Shown here: piece by piece, positions 16,772 through 25,060 of the stretch
How positions within the stretch are numbered: the stretch's first letter is position 1
Layout of the letters: each line of letters opens with the position of its first letter
NCBI GenBank assembly: GCA_002436105.1
Contig: DIXU01000020.1
Coordinates: 310,001-374,000 of the forward strand
Source of the DNA: Candidatus Aminicenantes bacterium UBA6072
GTDB lineage: Bacteria; Acidobacteriota; Aminicenantia; UBA2199
Direction of reading: 5' to 3'
Length of the DNA: 64,000 nucleotides
Notes under the pieces: generated by a model
What the model was told of the DNA's origin: nothing
Database searches by the model: none
Seen by the model: only the letters and a program-made list of their open reading frames with translations
Made by a program: the position numbers and the translations under genes

Positions 16772-19378
16772 TTATTGTCGTTTGCGGACGATTTCCCGGT
16801 ACGCCGGGTCGCTGCGCAAGGCGGCCAGGTCGGGCTCCCGCTCGATGTCCTCGAGACGGCCCAGCCGCTCGAGATATTCGCGCAAGGCGGTTAGGGCCTG
16901 GGAGCGCTCCCCGGCCGCTTCGTAGACCAGGACCGCGCGCTGGATCCCGGGCATGAAGGCCGGGGCCAGCGAGCGGGCCCGTGAGATCGCCGTCAGGGAT
17001 TTTTGCTTTTCGCCGGCATGGATATAATATAAGGCCAGGCTGGAGATGAGCTCGGGATCGTCCGGGCGGGAAGCAAGCAGCGGCTCGGCCAGGGCGATGG
17101 CCCGGCGGTAGGCCTCCGCGGCTTTCGCCTTGAGCTCGGGCAGCTGGCGGCAGGTGTCCGCGAGGTTCCCCCATTCGTAGTGCTCGCGGCTGTTCCGGGC
17201 GGCTTCAAGGTGCAGGGGCAGCGCCTGCCGGAATTCGCCGTCGTAGTAATGGATCAGGGCCAGGTTGGATTGGGCATTGGCGTTGGGCTGGATGGCGATG
17301 GATCTTTCGAAAGCCGCCTTGGCCTGCTCTCTCTCTCCACGGATCAGGTGCATGGCTCCCAGGTTGCCAAAGACCTGGGGATCGCCGGGAGCCATTTCCG
17401 AGGCCTGCTGATAGAGGAGAAGCGCTTCATCGAAGCGCCCGTTTGCATGATAGAAGTAAGCCAGCTGTTCATAGGTCTTTGGGTAGCCCGGACGCAGGCC
17501 GATGGCCCTTTTATAGTAGCCCTCGGCTTCCGTGTTGTCCCCGGCATTCGCGCTGCAGATGGCGAGCCATACATGGGCCTCATAGCAGCGGGGGAAAAGG
17601 TCCAGGACGCCGAGGAACGCCTGCCGGGCTTCCGCACTGCGGTCGTGTTCCATCAGCAGCCGCCCCCAGGCAAGCCGGGGGAGCGCCCAGCGACTGTCCG
17701 CCTGGCGGAGCAGGTTCCATTGGCTCTCCCCCAGGCGCAGCCATTCCGGGTTCCTGGCCAGCCTGGACTTGATGCGCCATGCCTCGAGCAGCGCCAGCCT
17801 GGCCAGCAGGTAGCGGTGGTCCTGGCGCAGGGATTTCTCCAGCAGGCCGATGCCGCGGTCGATGCCGGGGATATTGGCTTCACCCAGCACCAGTCCCCGT
17901 CCCTTGAGATAGAAGGCGTAGGCTCCGGGCAGGGAGGTCCCGCCGAAGTTTACGGCGCGGGCGGCCTCGGGGGTCTCGGGCAGCTTGAGGAGCCGGAGGA
18001 GCCTGGCCAGGAGACCATCCTGGAACAGGCTCAGATTGGCCATGTTTCCCTGGATATCGCTTCGCTCCAGGATCTTTCCCGTCCGGGCATCCACGAGGTT
18101 CAGGCGCAGGCGCAGGGAGCGCTTTTCTTCCTGCAGGCTGCCCTCGATGAACAGGTTGCACCCCCACAGGCGTTGCAGGTCCCGGGTTGGTTTGGCCCGA
18201 TTTGCGAAGACGTCTCCGGCCGGCACGGTCCACATGGAATCGTGGAATTTCTCCAGCCAGATCAGCTTGTCGATGAGGACCGCAGTGAAGCCGTCGCCAA
18301 GTGCCTGAGCCCCGTCATCGCCAGCGGCGACAATCGGCAGCACGGCCATGTGCATCTCACGGGGAATCCCCGCCAGGCCAAAAGTTTTTCCCAGCGCGAA
18401 GCGTGCCTTCGGGCTCAAAGCAAGGAAGCCCAGAAGACCGGACAGCAGCAAAAGCGAGATTGCAGTCAGAAAGGAACGCCGGGATGACTGGCTTCGGGTG
18501 CTTGGTTCCGGCTTTGTCGCCTCCTTGGCACCAGCCAATTCCCGGAGGGCTGCGGCCAGGGCCTCGGCTGAAGGATACCTGTCCTGGGGTTTCTTGGCCA
18601 GGCAGCGGCGGATGATCTCTTCCAGTGCCGGGCATTCCTTGCGGACCGCCTCGGGCAGCGGCGCCATTGCCTCGTTGACGATGGCGTAGATGACCGCCTG
18701 GTCGTAGTCGCCATGGAAGGGGGGCTCGCCGCTGAGCATTTCATGGAGAACCACCCCCAGCGACCAGATGTCGGTCCGCTGGTCCACTTCCTGGCCCATG
18801 CCCTGCTCGGGGGACATGTAGTGCACCGTGCCCATGGCCAGGGCCTCCTGGGTCAGGCGGCTGACGCCCTGAAGCTTGGCCAGGCCGAAATCGAGGATCT
18901 TCACGCGGCCGTCCCTGTCGATCACGATGTTCTGCGGCTTGATGTCGCGGTGGACGATGCCCTTGGCATGGGCAACGGCGAGGCCGGAGGCGAGCTGGGT
19001 GGCGATTTCGATGACCTGGGTGAGGGGTATGGGGTGAGGGGCGAGAGGGGGTTGGTTTACGGTGGACGGTGGACGGTTGACGGTGATCAATTCCTTTAGC
19101 GTCTGCCCCTCGATATATTCCATGGCGATGAACACCTGGCCCTCGCGCTCGCCGATCTCGTAGACGGTGACGATGTTGGCATGGTTCAGCGCCGCCGCGG
19201 CCTTGGCCTCGCGCTCGAAACGCAGGCGTGCTTCGTTGTCCTCGGTTAGATGGCGCGGCAGGAATTTTAGTGCCACTTGGCGTTCGAGTTTGGTGTCCTC
19301 GGCGAGATACACTTCTCCCATGCCTCCGGAGCCGATTTTTTTCAGAAGGCGATAATGGGAAACGGTCTGGTCGATCAT
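16772..19378 (-). CDS. Transmembrane Ser/Thr protein kinase with C-terminal TPR region
   Basis: 868 residues. Hanks-type kinase: [14 protein letters not shown] (15-28), catalytic Lys38 in VALKFL, HRDIKPQN (143-150), DFG (163-165), SPEQ (189-192). One transmembrane helix near 303-321 puts residues 330-868 outside the inner membrane. Residues ~340-460 form a TolB/FlgO-like beta region (AVLPIVAAGDDGAQALGDGF), and from ~470 on there are about eight TPR-like helix pairs. Residues ~100-120 in the alphaD-alphaE loop (NRPPSTVNQPP) are encoded by a heptamer-repeat stretch. It starts six bases after the stop of the upstream TonB receptor, so the two are likely co-expressed and may work together across the envelope. 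Confidence 0.9.
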   Translation of the reverse strand: MIDQTVSHYRLLKKIGSGGMGEVYLAEDTKLERQVALKFLPRHLTEDNEARLRFEREAKAAAALNHANIVTVYEIGEREGQVFIAMEYIEGQTLKELITVNRPPSTVNQPPLAPHPIPLTQVIEIATQLASGLAVAHAKGIVHRDIKPQNIVIDRDGRVKILDFGLAKLQGVSRLTQEALAMGTVHYMSPEQGMGQEVDQRTDIWSLGVVLHEMLSGEPPFHGDYDQAVIYAIVNEAMAPLPEAVRKECPALEEIIRRCLAKKPQDRYPSAEALAAALRELAGAKEATKPEPSTRSQSSRRSFLTAISLLLLSGLLGFLALSPKARFALGKTFGLAGIPREMHMAVLPIVAAGDDGAQALGDGFTAVLIDKLIWLEKFHDSMWTVPAGDVFANRAKPTRDLQRLWGCNLFIEGSLQEEKRSLRLRLNLVDARTGKILERSDIQGNMANLSLFQDGLLARLLRLLKLPETPEAARAVNFGGTSLPGAYAFYLKGRGLVLGEANIPGIDRGIGLLEKSLRQDHRYLLARLALLEAWRIKSRLARNPEWLRLGESQWNLLRQADSRWALPRLAWGRLLMEHDRSAEARQAFLGVLDLFPRCYEAHVWLAICSANAGDNTEAEGYYKRAIGLRPGYPKTYEQLAYFYHANGRFDEALLLYQQASEMAPGDPQVFGNLGAMHLIRGEREQAKAAFERSIAIQPNANAQSNLALIHYYDGEFRQALPLHLEAARNSREHYEWGNLADTCRQLPELKAKAAEAYRRAIALAEPLLASRPDDPELISSLALYYIHAGEKQKSLTAISRARSLAPAFMPGIQRAVLVYEAAGERSQALTALREYLERLGRLEDIEREPDLAALRSDPAYREIVRKRQ
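19021..19088. repeat. Heptamer-type array inside a kinase gene
   Basis: Plus-strand units GGTTTAC, GGTGGAC, GGTGGAC, GGTTGAC, GGTGATC at about 19054-19088, preceded by a G-rich GGGGTGAGGG-type array. It is in frame and encodes the alphaD-alphaE loop of the kinase. Confidence 0.75.
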
Positions 19379-19384
19379 TTGCCG

Positions 19385-22051
19385 TTAAAACCTCACTTCC
19401 AGGCCCAGCCGGGCCGACATGGGCGGGAAAAATCTTATGGCCATACCATAAGTCGGGTTGGGGTCGATCTGGTTGCCGTCTTCATCGAGATTGCGATAGT
19501 GGATCTGGTCGTAGCCGATCGGCGAGCGGCGGCTGCCTACATGAAAAACGTCCAGGAAAATCCTGGGCAGCCAGTCGATCTTCTTGACCTTGGCCAGCTC
19601 GAGCAGCAGGCGGAAATTCACGTCGAAAATGGCCGGGGTGCGGCCAAGGCTGCCGCGGGGCCGGATCAGCCAAAGGGAACCGGGAGTCAGCCCCCCGCCC
19701 CACTCGCTCAGCGGCGTTCCATCTTCCCATAAAATCGATGTGCCGACCGTTAGGTACCTGACCACACGGTAGGATCCAGCGAACTTGAACACATGGGTGC
19801 GGTCGTTCGGGAGCAGCCCGAGGCTGTTGGGCATCTGTTCCGGCATATCGAATTGAAAGCCCACATTCGGAGAACAAATCCCCAAAAAAAGATCCAGATC
19901 TGCGATTCCATTGTAGTTTCCATAGTTGCGGGACAAGACGTATGAAGCGATGAAGTTGAATTTGCGGCCGCCGAACTTCTCCAGGGTCAGCTCCAGCGCC
20001 GAATACTCGCGCCGCGGCCGCGGAAAAGCGGCCAGTTGGCCCCTTCCCGGATTCCCCATGACCAGGACCAATCCCCCCGCATCCGTTACAAAACTGTCTT
20101 CAACGGCTTCCCTGAGCCTGCGCAGGATCGTCCGCGCTCCCACCTTGAAGGATTTGCCGGCCTGCCGTTCATATCCCAGGGTGAGTTCGTCGTAATGCTG
20201 GCCCTTCAGCCCCTGGATCGTCGGCTGGATCGAGTTCGGCATGATCCAGGCCTCAGCTCCGGACGGATCGACCCGGGGGTCGTGGTCGTAGGTCAGGGAG
20301 ACCGCTCCGCCAAAGTCGGAGCCGTAGAGGGAGAAAATATAAAGCATCAGGTCTTCGTAGTACCTGCCGAACGAGGCGAAAAATTTCTGAGATCCGCTCC
20401 CCCCCGGTTGGTAGACGATGCCGATCCGCGGCGCAACCTGGTCGAGGATCTTCTGGTGCACTTTGCCGTCGGTGGCCACGATGAACTGCCCGTCCCAGCG
20501 CAAGCCGAAATTGAGGCGGAGCTTCCGGGAGACCTCCCAGGAATCCTGGACGAACAGCGACGGGATGCGGTTTTTCAGGATCCCGCCGTAGCGGAAGGTC
20601 CAATCCCAGAAGCTTTGGTCCGTGTAGCGCGTGATGCTGGAATAGACGCCTTCCGAATCCAATTTATTCTCCCTGTACTCCATTCCCGCCTTCAGGTTAT
20701 GACGGCCATTGGACCACGTGCCCTTCAAGCAGAAGGTGATCTCGGTGCTGAGGCTGTCGTTCCAACCCGCCGAGCCGCCGCTGATGGTGCTGGCCTCGGC
20801 ATCGACAAAAGCGCGCTCGTTCTTACCGGTTGCGGTGGCCGGAAGGTGCGTGTTTTTGCGGTTGATCCAGGAGGCGGTGCCTTCGACCAGGAACCGGTCG
20901 CTGAAAAAATGCGTCGCCTTCAGGCTGAAATTCAACCCGCCGCGCTGGACAACATCCAAATAGGGATCGGGATTCAAGCTGACATAGGGTTCAAAGATCC
21001 CCAGGGCATCTCCGACCGCATGGCGTTCGCTCGGGTCGCCGAGTATCGTTAAGACCAGGTTGGTTTTTCGCGCCGCCTGCCAGGTAAGTTTGCCGGCGAA
21101 GGTCTGGATGTTGCTTTTGTCCAGGAAAAAACCCTGGCCGGGGAGTTCCACCTCCTCGCGCTCGAAGGCCGGATTGAACGCCGCGAAGAACCACAGTTGG
21201 TCGCGCACGATCGGCCCGCCCAGGCTGATGCCTAGGTCGTACTGGGAAAAGTCGCCGCCGCGCGGCTCCAGGCTCCCCACCCTGGGGTCACCGGAAAAGC
21301 GGTTGCCGGTGAAGAACCCGAACGCCTGCCCGGAGAATTCGTTTCCTCCCGACGAGGTGATGACGTTGACGATCCCGCCCAAAGAGCTGCGGTATTCCGC
21401 TTCATAGCCGCCGGTCTTGATCTCGATCTCGCGGACGAAATTGTAGGGCAGGCGCGTGCCGGTGAGACCGGTGTAGGGATCGGTGGTCTCGATGCCGTCG
21501 ACAAAGTACTTGTTCTCCAGGCCCGAGGAGCCGGCGAAGTTCGCTTCCGTGCCATAGGGGTCCTGTACCGCGTGGGGCAGGAGCGCCGTCAGGCTGCGGT
21601 AATCCCGCGCCACCGGCAATTTTTCAACGGTGCGGATGTCCAGGTTGGAGCCGCCGCTGGTGGTGGTGACATCGAGGATCGGACGCTCCCCGGAGACGAC
21701 GATGTTGTATTCGAGTGCTTTCAAGTCAAGCCGGATCTCTCCCAGCGAGGTCGTCTTTCCCAGGCGGACCGAGACATCGTTAATGCTCACCTCCTGGAAA
21801 TCCGCATGCTGGATCCTGACGATGTAGGTCCCCACGGGCACGGCCAGGATAAAAAAACGACCCCGCTCGTCCGTAGCGGCCTCGCGTGTTCCCTGGAGGT
21901 TGGCTCCCGAGGCCAAGATCCTGATCCCCGGCATGGGAAATCCCTCTGCAACCAGGATCGTGCCGTCCAGGTTTCCCGTGACCTCCTGGGACCACATGGA
22001 AATGGTTGAAATGAATATCGCCAACAGGATCGTCAGACTTTTTACTTTCAT
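19385..22051 (-). CDS. TonB-dependent receptor with N-terminal carboxypeptidase-regulatory-like domain
   Basis: 888 residues, signal peptide ending about residue 21 (ISTISMWSQ). A CarboxypepD-reg beta-sandwich covers about 24-105 (GNLDGTILVAEGFPMPGI, RGRFFILAVPVGTY). The plug domain at ~120-230 includes KYFVDGIETTDPYTG and GGYEAEYRSSLGGIVNV. The rest is a beta-barrel with many aromatic strand ends, ending LGLEVRF. Such receptors bind and import large substrates, or act as sensors. Good ribosome site GGAGAAAGT before the ATG. It is placed between two kinases with 6- and 10-bp gaps; the same receptor-kinase arrangement recurs at 25061-30734. The substrate is unknown. Confidence 0.88.
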   Translation of the reverse strand: MKVKSLTILLAIFISTISMWSQEVTGNLDGTILVAEGFPMPGIRILASGANLQGTREAATDERGRFFILAVPVGTYIVRIQHADFQEVSINDVSVRLGKTTSLGEIRLDLKALEYNIVVSGERPILDVTTTSGGSNLDIRTVEKLPVARDYRSLTALLPHAVQDPYGTEANFAGSSGLENKYFVDGIETTDPYTGLTGTRLPYNFVREIEIKTGGYEAEYRSSLGGIVNVITSSGGNEFSGQAFGFFTGNRFSGDPRVGSLEPRGGDFSQYDLGISLGGPIVRDQLWFFAAFNPAFEREEVELPGQGFFLDKSNIQTFAGKLTWQAARKTNLVLTILGDPSERHAVGDALGIFEPYVSLNPDPYLDVVQRGGLNFSLKATHFFSDRFLVEGTASWINRKNTHLPATATGKNERAFVDAEASTISGGSAGWNDSLSTEITFCLKGTWSNGRHNLKAGMEYRENKLDSEGVYSSITRYTDQSFWDWTFRYGGILKNRIPSLFVQDSWEVSRKLRLNFGLRWDGQFIVATDGKVHQKILDQVAPRIGIVYQPGGSGSQKFFASFGRYYEDLMLYIFSLYGSDFGGAVSLTYDHDPRVDPSGAEAWIMPNSIQPTIQGLKGQHYDELTLGYERQAGKSFKVGARTILRRLREAVEDSFVTDAGGLVLVMGNPGRGQLAAFPRPRREYSALELTLEKFGGRKFNFIASYVLSRNYGNYNGIADLDLFLGICSPNVGFQFDMPEQMPNSLGLLPNDRTHVFKFAGSYRVVRYLTVGTSILWEDGTPLSEWGGGLTPGSLWLIRPRGSLGRTPAIFDVNFRLLLELAKVKKIDWLPRIFLDVFHVGSRRSPIGYDQIHYRNLDEDGNQIDPNPTYGMAIRFFPPMSARLGLEVRF

Positions 22052-22061
22052 ACTTTCTCCT

Positions 22062-25043
22062 TCACCGCTTCACCGGACCCAGCCAGCGGTGGAGCCAAGC
22101 CAGGGTTTCCTTCACGATCTCGTTCCTCGACGGGACATGGTCGGTCTGGTACACCTTCCATAGTTTAGCCTCGGCCGGAGTTCCCAGAAGCGCAAACATC
22201 GGTCGTTGCGATGTTTCGGGAGCCACCCACATGTCGTATTCCCCATTCAGCATCAGCGTCGCTGTCTTTACATGGGCCAGGTAATTGAATGGATGCACCT
22301 CGGAGCGGAGATCCTTCAAGGACATCAAGCCTCCGCCGATGAGGACGCCGGCCCGGATGCGCTCCTCGACAGCCAGGTAAACCGGCGCCATCACTGCCCC
22401 CCAGCTCAGACCCTCCATGGCGAGCTTCCGGCTGTCGATATCCGGTCGGGTCTCCAGGAAGTCGATGCATCTCCGGAAATCCTTGACCTGCTGGATCAGT
22501 ATTTCACTGTATTGATGCTGATGGGAAGACCAGTTATCTTGAATGCGAGCCATGGCGTCGTTTCCGCGCTCGAAATATCCCTTGTACACGGGACAGACGA
22601 CCGCCCGGCCGGTCTTGACGAGAAAGGACAGGTACATGGTAAATTCATACCAGTTTTCAATGTCCTGGCTCGATCTTTGAGACGAGACGCCGTTGGCGTT
22701 CACAAAAATTACGGCCTGGTAGGGAGGGGCGGAGTTCCTGGGCAGGAAAAGCCAGACCGGGACACGCTCGCCGCCGTAAGCAGCATTGAAGCTGACTTTT
22801 TCCCGAGTCCATTCGGGATTTTCCTTTTTCGACTCCAGCCTGACCTTCAGATTTGCTTTATCATAGGAAAATTGTCTCTTGTAGACTTGAAAGATGGCAT
22901 CGTCAACCGGCCTGTGTTCAGCGAGATCATCTGTTTCGCCGGCGATTTGATAGTCCTGAAAGGCCGCCGATGGAATTTTTTCCGGCTCAGGATAAACGGC
23001 GCAGCGGAACCCATTCTGGCTCGAGCGATCCATGCCCGGCACCTGGTTCACGTTGTCGAGCAAATAGGTGGGATCTCCCCAGGCGCAGCCCATGATCGTT
23101 TTTCCGGCAGGGGATGCGTTCGCGCACCATTCCCGCACATTGCCGGCCATGTCAAAAGCGCCGAAGGCCGTCACTCCCGGCAGGCTTCCCACCGGAACCG
23201 GACCTTTCCCCTGGAAATTGCTGAAAGGAGCTAAAAGGGATGAACTCCCCATGCCTGCGAGTGAATCCACTTGCCCGGGCAAGTGAATGCCGCTGGCGAT
23301 CGTCCAGTGGTAAATTGTCGGCAAGGACTTCCCGAAAAATTCGGCGCATGCGGCCGCCTCGTACCAGCTGACTCCCGACACCGGATATTCGGCTTGTCCC
23401 TCGGGATAGTCTCCCGCCCCCCACCCGGCCGGGCCGGGCTGACCGGTTTGGTCGACGAACGCCTTGATTGCGGTCTCCCAGGCCAATTCTTTTCCGTCCT
23501 TGACCAATCGCTCCTTCCATAATTTCTTGTTCCCGTATCCGTCGGCGTTGATGAATTCCTTGAATTGCCTGTTTGTGACCTCGTGCCTGTCGATGAAAAA
23601 ATCAGCCAATGTGCCGGCGGCGGTCTCCGCTCCCGCGACCCGCACCATGCCGCGTGGGATCTTCTCTTTTTCGTCAAGGACTCTTGCCAGATCATACGGG
23701 ATGAAGAGGTCGGGCTTCTTCCAATCGATGGCGTAAGTCGTAGCTGCAGCCAAAACCGTTTCATGGCCCTCTTTTTCCATTTTCCATCTGAAGATCCCGA
23801 TCGGCAGCCTGATCCGCTTCAAAGGAGATATTCCAAGGTATTCCCATTCGCTCTCCGGGGCCATGTATTCCTTCATGAATATCCTTGCCCCGGGAGGATC
23901 GGTCTTGATGTTGGCACTCAGGGAGCATTTGGCAAAGATGCCGGCCAATTTAGGATCGCGCGGGATGATGGCTTCGATCTTTTTCGCGAGTTGGTAGACG
24001 GGGAGGAGGTCCCGCCAGGCATTATTTTCCTCGATCAGCTTTTCGGCCTGCGGCAGGGCCTCTTTCTCGGCCCACCTGACCAGGGTCTGGTGCCGCAGAT
24101 ATAGAACCGCTGCCGGGATCAGAACGCCAAGGGCCAGGAGGACGGGGATCACGATCCTTGGCCGCAGTAGGAAGCGCCGGAAATTGAAGGCAACCATTTC
24201 CGGGGCCACGATACCCTGATGGATCTGCTTGAGCTCTTTTAGGAACTCGCCCGCAGACAGAACGCGATTTTCCGGCTTTTTCGCCAATGCCTTGTGAACG
24301 ATGCGCTTGATGTCGTCAGGGATGTCGCTCCTGACTTTCGAAATCGATTCCGACTCCTCGTTGATCACGGCATACAGCATAGCCTGGTCGTATTCGCCCT
24401 TGAAGGGCAGGGTGCCGGTCAGCATCTCGTAAAGGATCACCCCCAGCGACCAGATATCGGTGCGCTGGTCCACTTCCTTGCCCATGGCCTGCTCGGGCGA
24501 CATGTAGGCCACGGTGCCCAGGGTGGTGCCGCTCTTGGTCAGCCGCGTCAGCCCCTTGAGCTTGGCCAGGCCGAAGTCCACGATCTTGGCCACTCCCTGT
24601 TCGGTGATCATGATGTTGGCCGGCTTCAGGTCGCGGTGGACGATGCCCTTGGCGTGGGCGGCGGCGAGGCCGGAGGCGATCTGCATGGCAATGTCGAGAA
24701 CCTCAGGAATCGGTATACGGTTTACGGTGGACGGTGAACGGTTGACGGCGATCAAATCTTTTAACGTCCGGCCCTCGACGTATTCCATGGCGATGAAGAC
24801 CTGGCCCTCGTGCTCGCCGATCTCGTGGACCGTGATGATGTTCGGATGGTTCAGTGCCGCCGCAGCCTTGGCCTCGTGGATGAAGCGCTTCCTCTCCTCC
24901 TCGTCGGCGCTGAACTGCGGCGGCAGGAATTTCAGCGCCACCTTGCGCTCGAGCTTGGTGTCCTGGGCCAGAAAAACTTCACCCATTCCCCCAGCCCCGA
25001 GCTTCTCGAGGATTCGGTAATGGGAAATGGGTTTACCGATCAT
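22062..25043 (-). CDS. Kinase-PEGA-SUMF1-alpha/beta hydrolase fusion
   Basis: 993 residues. Kinase domain 9-270 with [13 protein letters not shown], Lys38, HRDLKPAN (136-143) and DFG (156-158). Transmembrane helix 297-316. PEGA-like beta domain about 376-435 (IKTDPPGARIFMKEY). SUMF1/FGE-type domain about 466-700 with VTNRQFKEFI, YPVSGVSWYEAAA, FDMAGNVREWC and NGFRCA. Alpha/beta hydrolase about 740-993 with nucleophile elbow GLSWG, acid in GEYDMW and His in TDHVPS, so a complete Ser-Asp-His triad. The paired cysteines of true formylglycine-generating enzymes are not seen after the MGCAWG position, so the SUMF1 part is more likely a binding domain. A heptamer-encoded loop lies at 100-109. Receptor genes flank it on both sides. 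Confidence 0.88.
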   Translation of the reverse strand: MIGKPISHYRILEKLGAGGMGEVFLAQDTKLERKVALKFLPPQFSADEEERKRFIHEAKAAAALNHPNIITVHEIGEHEGQVFIAMEYVEGRTLKDLIAVNRSPSTVNRIPIPEVLDIAMQIASGLAAAHAKGIVHRDLKPANIMITEQGVAKIVDFGLAKLKGLTRLTKSGTTLGTVAYMSPEQAMGKEVDQRTDIWSLGVILYEMLTGTLPFKGEYDQAMLYAVINEESESISKVRSDIPDDIKRIVHKALAKKPENRVLSAGEFLKELKQIHQGIVAPEMVAFNFRRFLLRPRIVIPVLLALGVLIPAAVLYLRHQTLVRWAEKEALPQAEKLIEENNAWRDLLPVYQLAKKIEAIIPRDPKLAGIFAKCSLSANIKTDPPGARIFMKEYMAPESEWEYLGISPLKRIRLPIGIFRWKMEKEGHETVLAAATTYAIDWKKPDLFIPYDLARVLDEKEKIPRGMVRVAGAETAAGTLADFFIDRHEVTNRQFKEFINADGYGNKKLWKERLVKDGKELAWETAIKAFVDQTGQPGPAGWGAGDYPEGQAEYPVSGVSWYEAAACAEFFGKSLPTIYHWTIASGIHLPGQVDSLAGMGSSSLLAPFSNFQGKGPVPVGSLPGVTAFGAFDMAGNVREWCANASPAGKTIMGCAWGDPTYLLDNVNQVPGMDRSSQNGFRCAVYPEPEKIPSAAFQDYQIAGETDDLAEHRPVDDAIFQVYKRQFSYDKANLKVRLESKKENPEWTREKVSFNAAYGGERVPVWLFLPRNSAPPYQAVIFVNANGVSSQRSSQDIENWYEFTMYLSFLVKTGRAVVCPVYKGYFERGNDAMARIQDNWSSHQHQYSEILIQQVKDFRRCIDFLETRPDIDSRKLAMEGLSWGAVMAPVYLAVEERIRAGVLIGGGLMSLKDLRSEVHPFNYLAHVKTATLMLNGEYDMWVAPETSQRPMFALLGTPAEAKLWKVYQTDHVPSRNEIVKETLAWLHRWLGPVKR
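24711..24750. repeat. Heptamer array inside a kinase gene
   Basis: Plus-strand heptamers GGTTTAC, GGTGGAC, GGTGAAC, GGTTGAC at about 24719-24746. In frame; encodes VNRSPSTVNRI in the alphaD-alphaE loop. Same array at 30402, 35351 and 46553. Confidence 0.85.
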
Positions 25044-25060
25044 GCTTTATCCCCATGTGC